Below, one piece after another: positions 1 through 7,387 of a stretch of 18,411 nucleotides of DNA. The position numbers were made by a program, and so were the translations under genes. The stretch is from the NCBI GenBank assembly GCA_009922885.1, contig RFUP01000008.1, forward strand, positions 1 through 18,411. The letters run 5' to 3'. The stretch's first letter is position 1. Every line of letters begins with the position of its first letter. The notes beneath the pieces are model-generated. The model was not told the DNA's origin. It made no database searches and saw only the letters and a program-made list of their open reading frames with translations. The stretch is from Paracoccaceae bacterium. Lineage in GTDB: Bacteria; Pseudomonadota; Alphaproteobacteria; Rhodobacterales; Rhodobacteraceae.

Positions 1-22
1 CAGCGCCACGGCCCCCACGGGA

Positions 23-1474
23 TCAGAAGGGCGCTTCGCAGGCCCCCATACGCACAAAAACAGACTTCAACTGGCTGTAATGCTCGATCGCTGCGCGGCT
101 GTTCTCGCGGCCGACGCCCGACATCTTGGAGCCGCCGAAGGGCAATTCGACAGGGGCGTCGTTATAGCTGTTGATGAAGCAGGATCCGGCATCGATCTGG
201 GAGATCACGCGATGTGCGCGGGCCATGTCGGAGGTGAACACGCCTGCCGAGAGGCCGAATTCGGTCGCGTTGGCGCGGGCGATGCCGTCTTCTTCGGTGG
301 CGAAATCGAGAACCGACATCACCGGGCCGAAGATTTCCTCGCGGGCGATGGTCATGTCATCGGTCACATCGGCAAAGACGGTGGGCGTGATCCAATAGCC
401 TGCGCCGTCGATCCGGCGGCCACCCGCCACGAGGCGCGCGCCTTCCGCGAGCGCTTGGGCGATGTAGCCTTCGACGATGCCCAACTGGCGGGCCGAGACC
501 ATCGGGCCGAAGGTGGTTTCCTCGTTCAACGGGTCACCGATGCGCACGCCTTGCAGACGTTCGGCGAGGCGCTTGAGGAATTTCTCCTTGATGCCGTTCT
601 GCACGAAAACGCGGGTGCCGTTCGAGCAGACTTGGCCGGAGGAATAGAAGTTGCCGAGGATCGCGCCCGAGACTGCGCTTTCGAGGTCGGCGTCATCGAA
701 GATCAAGAGCGGCGACTTGCCGCCGAGTTCCATGGTGACGTGTTTCATGCCCGCAGCCGCAGCGGCGTAAACCTTCTTGCCCGTGGGCACCGAACCTGTG
801 AGCGACACCTTGGCGACGCGCGGATCAGTCACAAGCGCTGAACCGACGGCGCCCATGCCTTGCACCACATTGTAAAGCCCCGCCGGGAGGCCTGCTTCAT
901 GCAGGATTTCGGCCAGCGCCAGTGCTGAAAGCGGTGTGGTTTCCGAGGGTTTGAAGATCATGGCGTTGCCGCAGGCAAGCGCGGGTGCGCCTTTCCATGC
1001 GGCGATCTGGATCGGGTAGTTCCAAGCGCCGATGCCCACGCAAACGCCTAAGGGCACGCGCACGGTGTAGCCCCAGTTCTCGCCGAGTTGCACGTGTTCC
1101 CCTGTCAGCGCGCCTGCGAGGCCACCGAAGTATTCAAGCGCATCGGCGGCGCTCGTCGGATCGACGTAGAGCGTTTCCGAGAGCGGTTTTCCGGTGTCAT
1201 GGGTTTCGAGAAGCGAAAGCTCGCGGTTGCGGTCGCGGATCATGTCTGCGGCACGGCGCAAGATACGGCCCCGCTCGACGCCTTTGAGCTTGGCCCATTC
1301 CTTCTGCGCGGTCTCAGCCGCCGAAAGTGCTTCTTCAATGATGGCTGGCGTGGCTGCGTGCAGGCGTGCGATCACTTCGCCCGTGGCGGGGTAATGCACG
1401 TCGAACGCTTCGCCTGCGGTGTCTTCGACATAGCGGCCGTTTACGAAATGGCTGGCTTTGGGTTGCATTTTCAT
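23..1474 (-). CDS. betB: Betaine aldehyde dehydrogenase
   Basis: Oxidises betaine aldehyde to glycine betaine with NAD(P)+ in the cytoplasm, the second oxidation of the choline-to-betaine pathway. The 483-residue product is close to the usual BetB length. It has the aldehyde dehydrogenase landmarks: the WNYP motif with Asn152, Lys175 in KPSE, the general base Glu249 in MELGGKSP, and the catalytic Cys283 in SGQVCSNGTR. The reading frame is open upstream to a TTG at 1507. I chose the ATG at 1474 because it gives the family-like N-terminus MKMQPKASHF, has a GGAAGGAG ribosome site about 8 bases upstream, and overlaps the stop of the preceding gene by one base (TGATG). This is the last gene of the leftward bet operon inside the window. 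betA would be expected beyond the left edge, but that is inference. The function is well supported by motifs and context. Confidence 0.95.
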   Translation of the reverse strand: MKMQPKASHFVNGRYVEDTAGEAFDVHYPATGEVIARLHAATPAIIEEALSAAETAQKEWAKLKGVERGRILRRAADMIRDRNRELSLLETHDTGKPLSETLYVDPTSAADALEYFGGLAGALTGEHVQLGENWGYTVRVPLGVCVGIGAWNYPIQIAAWKGAPALACGNAMIFKPSETTPLSALALAEILHEAGLPAGLYNVVQGMGAVGSALVTDPRVAKVSLTGSVPTGKKVYAAAAAGMKHVTMELGGKSPLLIFDDADLESAVSGAILGNFYSSGQVCSNGTRVFVQNGIKEKFLKRLAERLQGVRIGDPLNEETTFGPMVSARQLGIVEGYIAQALAEGARLVAGGRRIDGAGYWITPTVFADVTDDMTIAREEIFGPVMSVLDFATEEDGIARANATEFGLSAGVFTSDMARAHRVISQIDAGSCFINSYNDAPVELPFGGSKMSGVGRENSRAAIEHYSQLKSVFVRMGACEAPF

Positions 1475-2121
1475 CAGCTTGGCTCCTTCCATCGCAGGGG
1501 TTCCCAACTGACCATGACATGATCACGATAGGCCGGGCGCTCCTGCAAACGCGCGTAATAGGATGAGAGGTTCGGGGTGGCGGGCCGCTCGAATGGCAGG
1601 CCGAAATAACGATAGAGAAGATGGCCCGTATAGAGATCGGCGAAGGTGAAATCCTCACCGGCCATCCACGGGCCTTGGCCTAAACGGGCGTCCAGCATTT
1701 GCGCCAAGGGCGCAAGAGCGGCGGCGCCTTCCGCGATCATTGCGGGCGTGATCGTTGCCGGATCACGGCGCACCAGCGGGTAGAAAAGCCCGTTGAGAAG
1801 CGCGGGCGTGAAAGAGGACTTCACCCATTCAGCCCAGATATCCAGCGGCGCGCGGGTGCGCGCATTTTCAGGCCAGAAGGGCGCTTGCCCGTATTCGGCG
1901 CAGAGATAGCGCAGGATCGCGGCACTTTCCCAGAGGATCAGCCCGTTATCGTCGAGCACAGGCACGAGGCCCATCGGGTTCATCGCCAGAAAATCCGGCG
2001 TTTTGGTGCTGGCATGACCGAACCCGTAATCGAGGCGCTCCACGGCCAAGCCAAGCTCGGCCATGCCCCAGCGGACAAGTTGCACATTCGAAGAGGTGGC
2101 GCGACCGTAGAGTTTCAGCAT
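1474..2121 (-). CDS. Glutathione S-transferase-like protein inside the bet operon
   Basis: A 215-residue protein of GST fold. The N-terminal thioredoxin-like half begins MLKLYGRATSSN, with Ser10/Ser11 in the position of the catalytic Ser of some bacterial classes. The expected cis-proline is Pro54 in MGLVPVL, and the glutathione-contacting pair Glu65-Ser66 lies in LWESAAI. The helical C-terminal half carries the conserved GEDFTFADLY capping motif near residue 155. The frame opens with a GTG at 2124, but the ATG at 2121 is preferred: it has GGAGAA at suitable spacing and follows the betC stop by three bases. Its own stop overlaps the betB start by one base, so it is co-transcribed and probably translationally coupled with both. 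The substrate cannot be read from the sequence. Conjugating or isomerising a reactive aldehyde, or a stress role, is speculation. GST fold is nearly certain; a role in choline metabolism is inferred only from position. Confidence 0.9.
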   Translation of the reverse strand: MLKLYGRATSSNVQLVRWGMAELGLAVERLDYGFGHASTKTPDFLAMNPMGLVPVLDDNGLILWESAAILRYLCAEYGQAPFWPENARTRAPLDIWAEWVKSSFTPALLNGLFYPLVRRDPATITPAMIAEGAAALAPLAQMLDARLGQGPWMAGEDFTFADLYTGHLLYRYFGLPFERPATPNLSSYYARLQERPAYRDHVMVSWEPLRWKEPS

Positions 2122-2124
2122 CAC

Positions 2125-3630
2125 TTATTCTCCGCGCGGGAACCGTTTGGAGGTTTCGAGGATGTTGAGGTCCATATGGTTGCGCATGTAACGCTCGGAG
2201 GCCTTTTGCAACGGCTGGTAATCCCACGGGAAATACGCCCCGTTGCGCAGCGCCTCATAAACCACCCAGCGGCGCGCTTGGCTTTCGCCGACATCCCCGT
2301 CGAAGCGGTTCAAATCCCACAACTTTTCGCTTTCCGCGCGCATCTCGGCGGCGAGAGCGGCATGGCCGGGATCATTTGCGAGGTTGTTCATTTCCTGCGG
2401 ATCGGCATCTAGGTCGAAAAGCAAATCGGGGTCGAGCGCGCAGCGGACGTGCTTGTATTTGCCACGGCGCAGGCCCACGAGGGGCGCGTAGGAGGCTTCG
2501 GCGGCGTATTCCATCCGCACAGGCGCTTCACGGCGGCGGCCATCGGTGAGGCCGACGAGGCTTTCGCCATCGGTCCAAGGCATCACCTCGCTCATCGAGA
2601 CACCCGCAAGGTCGCAGAGCGTGGGGCAGACATCGAGCGTGGAGACGGCTTCAGTGACGAGACCTGCCGACATGTTCGGCGCGGCGATCATCAAGGGCAC
2701 GCGGGCGGAGCCTTCGAAGAAGTTCATTTTGTACCAGAGGCCACGCTCGCCCAGCATGTCGCCGTGATCGGAAACGAACACCACGATGGCTTCCTGCCGC
2801 GTGGCGTCGAGAACGGAGAGGATTTCGCCGATCTTGTCGTCGAGATAAGTGATATTGGCGAAATAGGCGCGGCGGGAGCGCTGCACCATTTCATCGGTCA
2901 GGTTGTAGCTGCGCCAGTCGTTGGCGTCGAAAATGCGCTTCGAGTGGTTGTCCTGTTCCTCGTAGGGGATCGGGCCCACCTCCGGCATCAGGTGGTCGCA
3001 GTCTTCATACATGTCCCAGTATTTCTTGCGGGCCACGTAGGGATCGTGCGGGTGGGTGAAGCTGACCGTCATACACCACGGGCGCTCGTCGGCACCGCGC
3101 GAGAGATCGTAGATCTTTTGCACGGCGTTGAAGGCGACCTCGTCGTCATATTCCATCTGGTTGGTGATCTCGGCCACGCCCGCGCCCGTGACCGAACCCA
3201 TGTTGTGATACCACCAGTCGATCCGCTCGCCGGGCTTGCGGTAATCGGGGGTCCAGCCGAAGTCGGCGGGGTAGATATCAGTGGTGAGGCGCTCCTCGAA
3301 GCCGTGCATCTGGTCGGGACCGACGAAGTGCATCTTGCCCGAGAGCACGGTGTGATAGCCCGCGCGGCGCAGATGGTGCGCGAAGGTGGGAATGGAGGAG
3401 GCGAACTCGGCGGCGTTATCGTAAACGCGGGTGCGGGAGGGCAATTGGCCCGCCATAAAGGACGCCCGCGCAGGCGCACAAAGCGGCGAGGCGGTATAGC
3501 AGTTCTGGAACCGCGCAGAGCGTTCGGCCAGCGCTTTCAAGTGCGGTGTGTGCAGCCAGTCCGCCGGACCATCCGGCCAGAGCGTGCCATTCAACTGGTC
3601 AACCATGATCACGAGAATATTGGGTTTCAT
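2125..3630 (-). CDS. betC: Choline sulfatase
   Basis: Hydrolyses choline-O-sulfate to choline and sulfate, feeding choline into betaine synthesis and releasing sulfur. The protein has 501 residues, typical for BetC. The sulfatase signature C-x-P-x-R is present as Cys51-Ala-Pro-Ala-Arg55; Cys51 should be converted to formylglycine. Metal ligands fit the BetC pattern: Asp11 and Gln12 in IMVDQLNG, and Asp288-His289 in VSDHGDMLGERG. Lys99 and His101 lie in SGKMHFVG. The C-terminal tail (FPWDYQPLQKASERYMRN) is characteristic of choline sulfatases rather than generic arylsulfatases. No signal peptide is present, as expected for a cytoplasmic enzyme. The ATG at 3630 overlaps the betI stop in ATGA, so translation is probably coupled to the repressor gene. 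A formylglycine-generating system is not seen in this window. Confidence 0.95.
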   Translation of the reverse strand: MKPNILVIMVDQLNGTLWPDGPADWLHTPHLKALAERSARFQNCYTASPLCAPARASFMAGQLPSRTRVYDNAAEFASSIPTFAHHLRRAGYHTVLSGKMHFVGPDQMHGFEERLTTDIYPADFGWTPDYRKPGERIDWWYHNMGSVTGAGVAEITNQMEYDDEVAFNAVQKIYDLSRGADERPWCMTVSFTHPHDPYVARKKYWDMYEDCDHLMPEVGPIPYEEQDNHSKRIFDANDWRSYNLTDEMVQRSRRAYFANITYLDDKIGEILSVLDATRQEAIVVFVSDHGDMLGERGLWYKMNFFEGSARVPLMIAAPNMSAGLVTEAVSTLDVCPTLCDLAGVSMSEVMPWTDGESLVGLTDGRRREAPVRMEYAAEASYAPLVGLRRGKYKHVRCALDPDLLFDLDADPQEMNNLANDPGHAALAAEMRAESEKLWDLNRFDGDVGESQARRWVVYEALRNGAYFPWDYQPLQKASERYMRNHMDLNILETSKRFPRGE

Positions 3631-4211
3631 TCAGCACCTTGCGGAAGTTCGAGGTCTAGATAGCCGAGGATCTGGTGCACGGCGGCGTCCGAGTCCGGTG
3701 TGCCTTCGCCCAGCGATTGCCGGAGGTACGCGCCATCGATGAGCACGGCTATTCTTTCCGCGACAAGGTTTGCCTTGGCACCGACGACAGGCCGAAGCGC
3801 GTGGCAGAGGTTCGATCTGAGGCGACGGTGATAGATCGTCAGAAGGGTGCGCGCCTCGGCGGAGGCCTGTGCCAGAACATAAAAATTCAGCCACGATGCC
3901 ACTGTTTCAGAGCGGAAGTTCCGGCGCGAAAACGAGGCGCGCACGATGGCTTCCACTCGCGCCTTGGGGCTATGGGCCATCACCAGCGCGCCGCGCACTT
4001 CGGCTGAATAAACGCTCATCACATGGCGCATGGCGGCGAGGAAAATCTGTTCTTTCCCGCCGAAGTAATGATGGGCCAGTGCAGAAGACATACCCGCCCG
4101 GCGCGCGATCTGCGCGACGGTCACGTCCAGCGTGCCTTGGGCGCCAATCTCGGCAATGGTGGCTTCCACCAGAGCCTTCCGGCGTATAGGTTCCATGCCA
4201 AGCTTGGGCAT
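3627..4211 (-). CDS. betI: TetR-family choline-responsive repressor BetI
   Basis: Represses bet genes and is released by choline in characterised relatives. The 194-residue protein starts MPKLGMEPIRRKAL, closely matching the BetI N-terminus of enterobacteria. The TetR helix-turn-helix follows at about residues 29-51 (DVTVAQIARRAGMSSALAHHYF). The C-terminal half is the ligand-binding helical domain. The ATG at 4211 has GGTGAAGAG just upstream. It is the first gene of the leftward operon betI-betC-GST-betB and its stop overlaps the betC start by four bases. It is divergent from choX. The 103-base gap between them contains a near-perfect dyad (4255-4276) suited to a TetR dimer, so BetI likely controls itself, the bet genes and the choline importer. 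The last point is inference. Confidence 0.94.
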   Translation of the reverse strand: MPKLGMEPIRRKALVEATIAEIGAQGTLDVTVAQIARRAGMSSALAHHYFGGKEQIFLAAMRHVMSVYSAEVRGALVMAHSPKARVEAIVRASFSRRNFRSETVASWLNFYVLAQASAEARTLLTIYHRRLRSNLCHALRPVVGAKANLVAERIAVLIDGAYLRQSLGEGTPDSDAAVHQILGYLDLELPQGAE

Positions 4212-4254
4212 CTCTTCACCAAAAAACGGGTTGCCCTTCAGGCTTGAATGTTTT

Positions 4255-4276
4255 TTGTTGACTCGTCAATCAACAA
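4255..4276. promoter_or_regulatory. Candidate BetI operator in the betI/choX divergent region
   Basis: A 22-bp dyad: outer arms TTGTTGA and TCAACAA are perfect inverted repeats 8 bases apart. A nested dyad TTGAC-TC-GTCAA occupies 4258-4269. From memory, published BetI boxes have a TTGAT...CGTTCAATCAA-like palindrome, which this resembles. It sits between the divergent betI and choX starts. It contains TTGACT on the plus strand and TTGACG on the minus strand, either of which could be a -35 element, so bound BetI would block polymerase in both directions. I could not find convincing -10 elements. The dyad is directly visible; assignment to BetI is inference from position and resemblance. Confidence 0.75.
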
Positions 4277-4314
4277 TAAGAAACACAGATAGAAATGAAG
4301 CCAGGGAGATAAAT

Positions 4315-5238
4315 ATGACTCTTCGCACCACTCTTTCCGCCCTCGCCCTCGTGGCCGCCCTGCCCGCCTATGCGCAGTGCGACAAGGTAACTTTCTCCGA
4401 TGTTGGTTGGACCGACATCACCGCAACAACTGCTGCCACCACCACTGTTCTGGGCGCGCTCGGTTATGAGACCGATATCAAAGTGCTCTCGGTTCCGGTG
4501 ACTTACGCCTCGATGGCCAAGGGCGATATCGACGTCTTCTTGGGCAACTGGATGCCGACCATGGAGGGCGATATCGCCGCTTACCGTGAGGCCAAAACCG
4601 TGGACACCGTGCGCGCGAACCTTCAAGGCGCGAAATACACGCTCGCCGTCAACAAGGCGGCAGCGGATATGGGCATCAAGGATTTCGCCGATATCGCAGC
4701 CCATAAGGATGCGCTCGAAGGCAAGATCTACGGGATCGAACCCGGCAATGACGGCAACCGCTTGATCCTCGACATGATCGCGGGCGACGCGTTCGGCCTT
4801 AAGGGCTTCGAAGTGGTGGAAAGCTCGGAACAGGGTATGCTGGCACAGGTTGCCCGCGCCGAGAAGAAAGGCGAGCCGGTTGTGTTCCTTGGTTGGGAAC
4901 CCCACCCGATGAACGCCAATTTCGCGATGTCCTACCTCACCGGTGGTGACGACTTCTTCGGCCCCGACTTCGGTGGCGCAACGGTTTATACCAACGCCCG
5001 TGCGGGCTATGTGGCCGAGTGCGCGAACGTCGGCAAGCTTCTGGAAAACCTCGAATTCTCGCTCAAGATGGAGAACGAGATCATGGGCGCGATCCTGAAT
5101 GACGGCGAAGACCCGAACAAGGCAGCGGCCGCGTGGCTCAAAGCCAATCCGAGCGCGCTTGATGCGTGGCTCGCAGGCGTGACCACCAAGGACGGTGGCG
5201 ATGCCATGGCAGCTGTGAAAGCGGCTCTGGGCCTCTGA
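4315..5238 (+). CDS. choX: Choline ABC transporter, periplasmic binding protein
   Basis: Binds choline in the periplasm and delivers it to ChoWV. The 307-residue product starts with a Sec signal peptide, MTLRTTLSALALVAALPAYA, with likely cleavage after Ala20. The mature protein is an OpuAC-type binding protein. It carries the aromatic choline-box residues expected for ChoX: Trp32 and Asp34 in VGWTDI, Trp79 in LGNWMPTM, Tyr108 in AKYTL and Trp194 in FLGWEPHP. Cys22 and Cys236 are the only two cysteines I noticed in the mature part and could form a disulfide. The frame is open far upstream, but the ATG at 4315 directly precedes the signal peptide and has AGGGAG six bases before it. It is the first gene of the rightward unit and is followed at once by a strong terminator hairpin. 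Confidence 0.95.
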   Translation: MTLRTTLSALALVAALPAYAQCDKVTFSDVGWTDITATTAATTTVLGALGYETDIKVLSVPVTYASMAKGDIDVFLGNWMPTMEGDIAAYREAKTVDTVRANLQGAKYTLAVNKAAADMGIKDFADIAAHKDALEGKIYGIEPGNDGNRLILDMIAGDAFGLKGFEVVESSEQGMLAQVARAEKKGEPVVFLGWEPHPMNANFAMSYLTGGDDFFGPDFGGATVYTNARAGYVAECANVGKLLENLEFSLKMENEIMGAILNDGEDPNKAAAAWLKANPSALDAWLAGVTTKDGGDAMAAVKAALGL

Positions 5239-5247
5239 TTTACCCTT

Positions 5248-5278
5248 CGGCGCGGGGAAACCCGCGCCGTTTTTCTTT
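5248..5278 (+). terminator. Intrinsic terminator or attenuator after choX
   Basis: A 9-bp perfect stem, CGGCGCGGG pairing with CCCGCGCCG, is closed by a GAAA tetraloop and followed by GTTTTTCTTT. It begins ten bases after the choX stop and lies inside the cho operon, before the DUF4287 gene, choW and choV. Some transcripts should end here, giving more binding protein than membrane components. Read-through is needed for the downstream genes unless there is another promoter, which I cannot identify. The structure is visible; its efficiency is inferred. Confidence 0.85.
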
Positions 5279-5288
5279 GGGGGTGCGC

Positions 5289-5507
5289 ATGGGTGACACG
5301 GAAAAGGCCAAAGGGCCGGCGTCGTATTTTCCTTCGATAGAGAAGAAATACGGACAACCGATTTCCTACTGGCTCGACCTTGCGCGCGGACAATCCGGCC
5401 TCAAGCATATGGAGCTTGTGGCGTGGCTCAAGGAAACGCACGGGCTGGGGCATGGGCATGCGAATGCCATCGTGGCCCATGTGCGGGCCGAGACGAATAG
5501 CGCTTAA
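5289..5507 (+). CDS. DUF4287-type small protein in the choline transporter operon
   Basis: A 72-residue soluble protein, MGDTEKAKGPASYFPSIEKK at the N-terminus, with no signal peptide or membrane segment. The core (SYFPSIEKKYGQPISYWLDL ... LKHMELVAWLKETHGLGHGHANAIVAHV) matches what I recall of DUF4287, a short helical domain of unknown function. The frame extends upstream into choX. I chose the ATG at 5289 because it follows the terminator and a G-rich stretch (GGGGG at 5279-5283) and fits the domain start. It lies between choX and choW, 27 bases before choW, all on the same strand, so it is probably co-transcribed with the importer subunits. Its role is unknown. A regulatory or accessory role in choline uptake would be a guess from position only. 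Confidence 0.8.
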   Translation: MGDTEKAKGPASYFPSIEKKYGQPISYWLDLARGQSGLKHMELVAWLKETHGLGHGHANAIVAHVRAETNSA

Positions 5508-5534
5508 AGAAAGCATCGGGAGCGAACAGACGAG

Positions 5535-6365
5535 ATGAACTGGCTCGAGGATCAAAAAATCCCGCTAGGGCGCTGGATGAAGGCGTTCTTTGACTGGATC
5601 ATCGACACGTTTCCGCTGTTTTTCGAGTGGATCGACGACCGTCTTTCCGACCTGATTGACGGCACGCTCGGGGTGCTGGAACTGATCCCTGCCTTCGTGC
5701 TCGTGGCCGCGTTCTGCGCGTTGACATGGGTTTTGCAGCGGCGCTGGAGCCGCGTGGCGCTGGTGGGCTTTTGCTTTCTCTTCGTGATCAACCAAGGCTA
5801 TTGGGACGAGACCCTCGAAAGCCTCACCCTGATACTTTATGCCTGCCTCCTTTGCATGGGCATCGGCGTGCCTCTGGGCATCAAGGCCGCGCATAATCCG
5901 AAGTTTTCCAATGCGATGCGGCCCATTCTGGACATGATGCAAACGATCCCGACCTTCGTTTACCTCATTCCGATGATCGCACTTTTCTCTATCGGCATGG
6001 TGCCGGGCTTGGTGGCGACCTGCATTTTCGTGCTGCCCGCACCGATCCGCCTGACCGAACTCGGCGTGGCTTCGGTGCCCGTGGCCCTGCGTGAAGCGGC
6101 TCTCGCCTTCGGGGCGACACCGCGGCAAGTGCTGACAAAAGTCGAGTTGCCCTATGCCTTCCCGCAGATCATGGCAGGCCTCAACCAGACGATCATGCTG
6201 TCTTTGTCGATGGTGGTGATCGCGGCCCTTGTGGGGGCGGATGGTTTGGGCGTTCCGGTGGTGCGGGCGCTCGGCTCGGTGAATATCGCCCTCGGGTTTG
6301 AAAGCGGGTTCGTGATCGTTGCCGTGGCAATCGCGCTGGACCGGATGTTGAAGGTGGAACGCTGA
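5535..6365 (+). CDS. choW: Choline ABC transporter, permease subunit
   Basis: Membrane channel of the ChoXWV importer in the inner membrane. The 276-residue protein starts MNWLEDQKIPLGRWMKAFFD, with an amphipathic N-terminus followed by about six to seven hydrophobic segments beginning near residue 52. The cytoplasmic EAA loop that contacts the ATPase is clear around residues 184-206 (LREAALAFGATPRQVLTKVELP). It belongs to the BPD_transp_1/OpuAB family; ChoW assignment comes from its neighbours choX and choV. The ribosome site is weak (GGGAG about 12 bases upstream). Its TGA overlaps the choV ATG by one base, typical of coupled permease-ATPase pairs. Confidence 0.93.
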   Translation: MNWLEDQKIPLGRWMKAFFDWIIDTFPLFFEWIDDRLSDLIDGTLGVLELIPAFVLVAAFCALTWVLQRRWSRVALVGFCFLFVINQGYWDETLESLTLILYACLLCMGIGVPLGIKAAHNPKFSNAMRPILDMMQTIPTFVYLIPMIALFSIGMVPGLVATCIFVLPAPIRLTELGVASVPVALREAALAFGATPRQVLTKVELPYAFPQIMAGLNQTIMLSLSMVVIAALVGADGLGVPVVRALGSVNIALGFESGFVIVAVAIALDRMLKVER

Positions 6366-7387
6366 TGGCCAAGGCAGTTGAATTCGACAATGTGTCCATC
6401 GTGTTCGGGGACAAGCCGCTCTCGGCGCTGCCCCTAATGGACGAAGGGAAGAGCCGCGCCGAAGTGCAAGCGGCAACCGGGCAGGTCTTGGGCGTGCATA
6501 ATTGCTCGCTCACCGTGGAAGAGGGTGAAATCCTTGTGCTGATGGGGCTTTCGGGCTCTGGCAAATCCACGCTTTTGCGCGGTGTGAATGCGCTCAACCC
6601 CGTGGTGCGGGGTGCGGTGCGGGTGAACACCAAGCACGGTTCGGTTAATGTGACCGAAGCCAAGGGCGAGGCGCTGCGTTCGGTGCGCCAGCATGATGTG
6701 GCGATGGTGTTCCAACAATTCGGGCTTCTGCCGTGGCGCACCGTGCGCGAGAATGTCTGGCTGGGGCTGGAGCTTGCGGGGATGGACAAAGCCACGCGAG
6801 CAGCAAAAACCGAAGAGCAACTGGCCTTGGTCGGGCTTTCCGATTGGGCCAACCGCAAGGTGGGCGAGCTTTCGGGGGGCATGCAGCAGCGGGTAGGCTT
6901 GGCGCGCGCCTTTGTTACGGAAGCGCCAATCCTCCTGATGGACGAGCCTTTTTCGGCGCTTGATCCTCTGATCCGCACGCGGCTGCAGGACGAGCTGCTC
7001 GATCTGCAAGCGCGCCTCAAGCGCACCATTCTCTTCGTCTCGCATGACCTCGACGAGGCGTTCCGCTTGGGCAACCGCATCGCCATCATGGAAGGCGGGC
7101 GGATCGTGCAATGCGGCACACCGCAGGAGATTTTCCGCTCTCCCGCCACCGAGTATGTGGCCGAGTTCGTGGCCCATATGAACCCGCTTGGGGTGCTCGT
7201 GGCGGAGGATGTGATGGGGTCGCCTGCAGGTGCGGGGCGCGAGGTGGACGCGCGCGCGCCTCTGGCGGAGGTGATGGCGCTTTTGGCGGAAAACACCGAG
7301 CCTTTGGCAGTTGTGCAGGGCGGTGCGCCTGTGGGCAGCATCAGCCCGCAAGGCGTGATGGCGCGGCTTCTCAATCCCGGCGGTTAA
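6365..7387 (+). CDS. choV: Choline ABC transporter, ATP-binding subunit
   Basis: Cytoplasmic ATPase that powers choline import with ChoX and ChoW. The 340-residue protein has all ABC motifs: Walker A GLSGSGKST at 61-69, the Q-loop near Gln117-118 (VFQQFG), signature LSGGM at 169-173, Walker B ILLMDEP with Glu194, and the switch His228 in VSHDLDE. Residues from about 255 on form a short C-terminal region (AEVMALLAENTEPLAVVQGG) that looks like a remnant of the CBS-type module of OpuA/ProV ATPases. The long insertion before Walker A (residues 16-45) is typical of the glycine-betaine/choline class. The TAA stop overlaps the convergent EamA gene stop within TTAA. No terminator is visible for it. 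Confidence 0.94.
   Translation: MAKAVEFDNVSIVFGDKPLSALPLMDEGKSRAEVQAATGQVLGVHNCSLTVEEGEILVLMGLSGSGKSTLLRGVNALNPVVRGAVRVNTKHGSVNVTEAKGEALRSVRQHDVAMVFQQFGLLPWRTVRENVWLGLELAGMDKATRAAKTEEQLALVGLSDWANRKVGELSGGMQQRVGLARAFVTEAPILLMDEPFSALDPLIRTRLQDELLDLQARLKRTILFVSHDLDEAFRLGNRIAIMEGGRIVQCGTPQEIFRSPATEYVAEFVAHMNPLGVLVAEDVMGSPAGAGREVDARAPLAEVMALLAENTEPLAVVQGGAPVGSISPQGVMARLLNPGG

Noticed and set aside
1..22. Start of betA beyond betB
   Set aside because: Only 22 bases follow the betB stop and they show no ribosome site or start codon that could be assigned.
2449..3663. 404-codon open frame antisense to betC
   Set aside because: It is a shadow of a GC-rich gene. Its translation is rich in His, Gly, Val and Arg with no family resemblance, whereas betC on the other strand has all its catalytic motifs.
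4132..4314. Upstream extension of the choX frame
   Set aside because: It would place the signal peptide internally and run through the betI start and the operator; the ATG at 4315 has a good ribosome site.
5508..5534. Separate promoter for choW
   Set aside because: The 27-base gap is too short to hold a convincing promoter, and no -35/-10 pair is visible.
5565..6476. 303-codon minus-strand frame over choW and choV
   Set aside because: It spans the boundary of two confident genes and has the His/Arg-rich composition of an antisense shadow.
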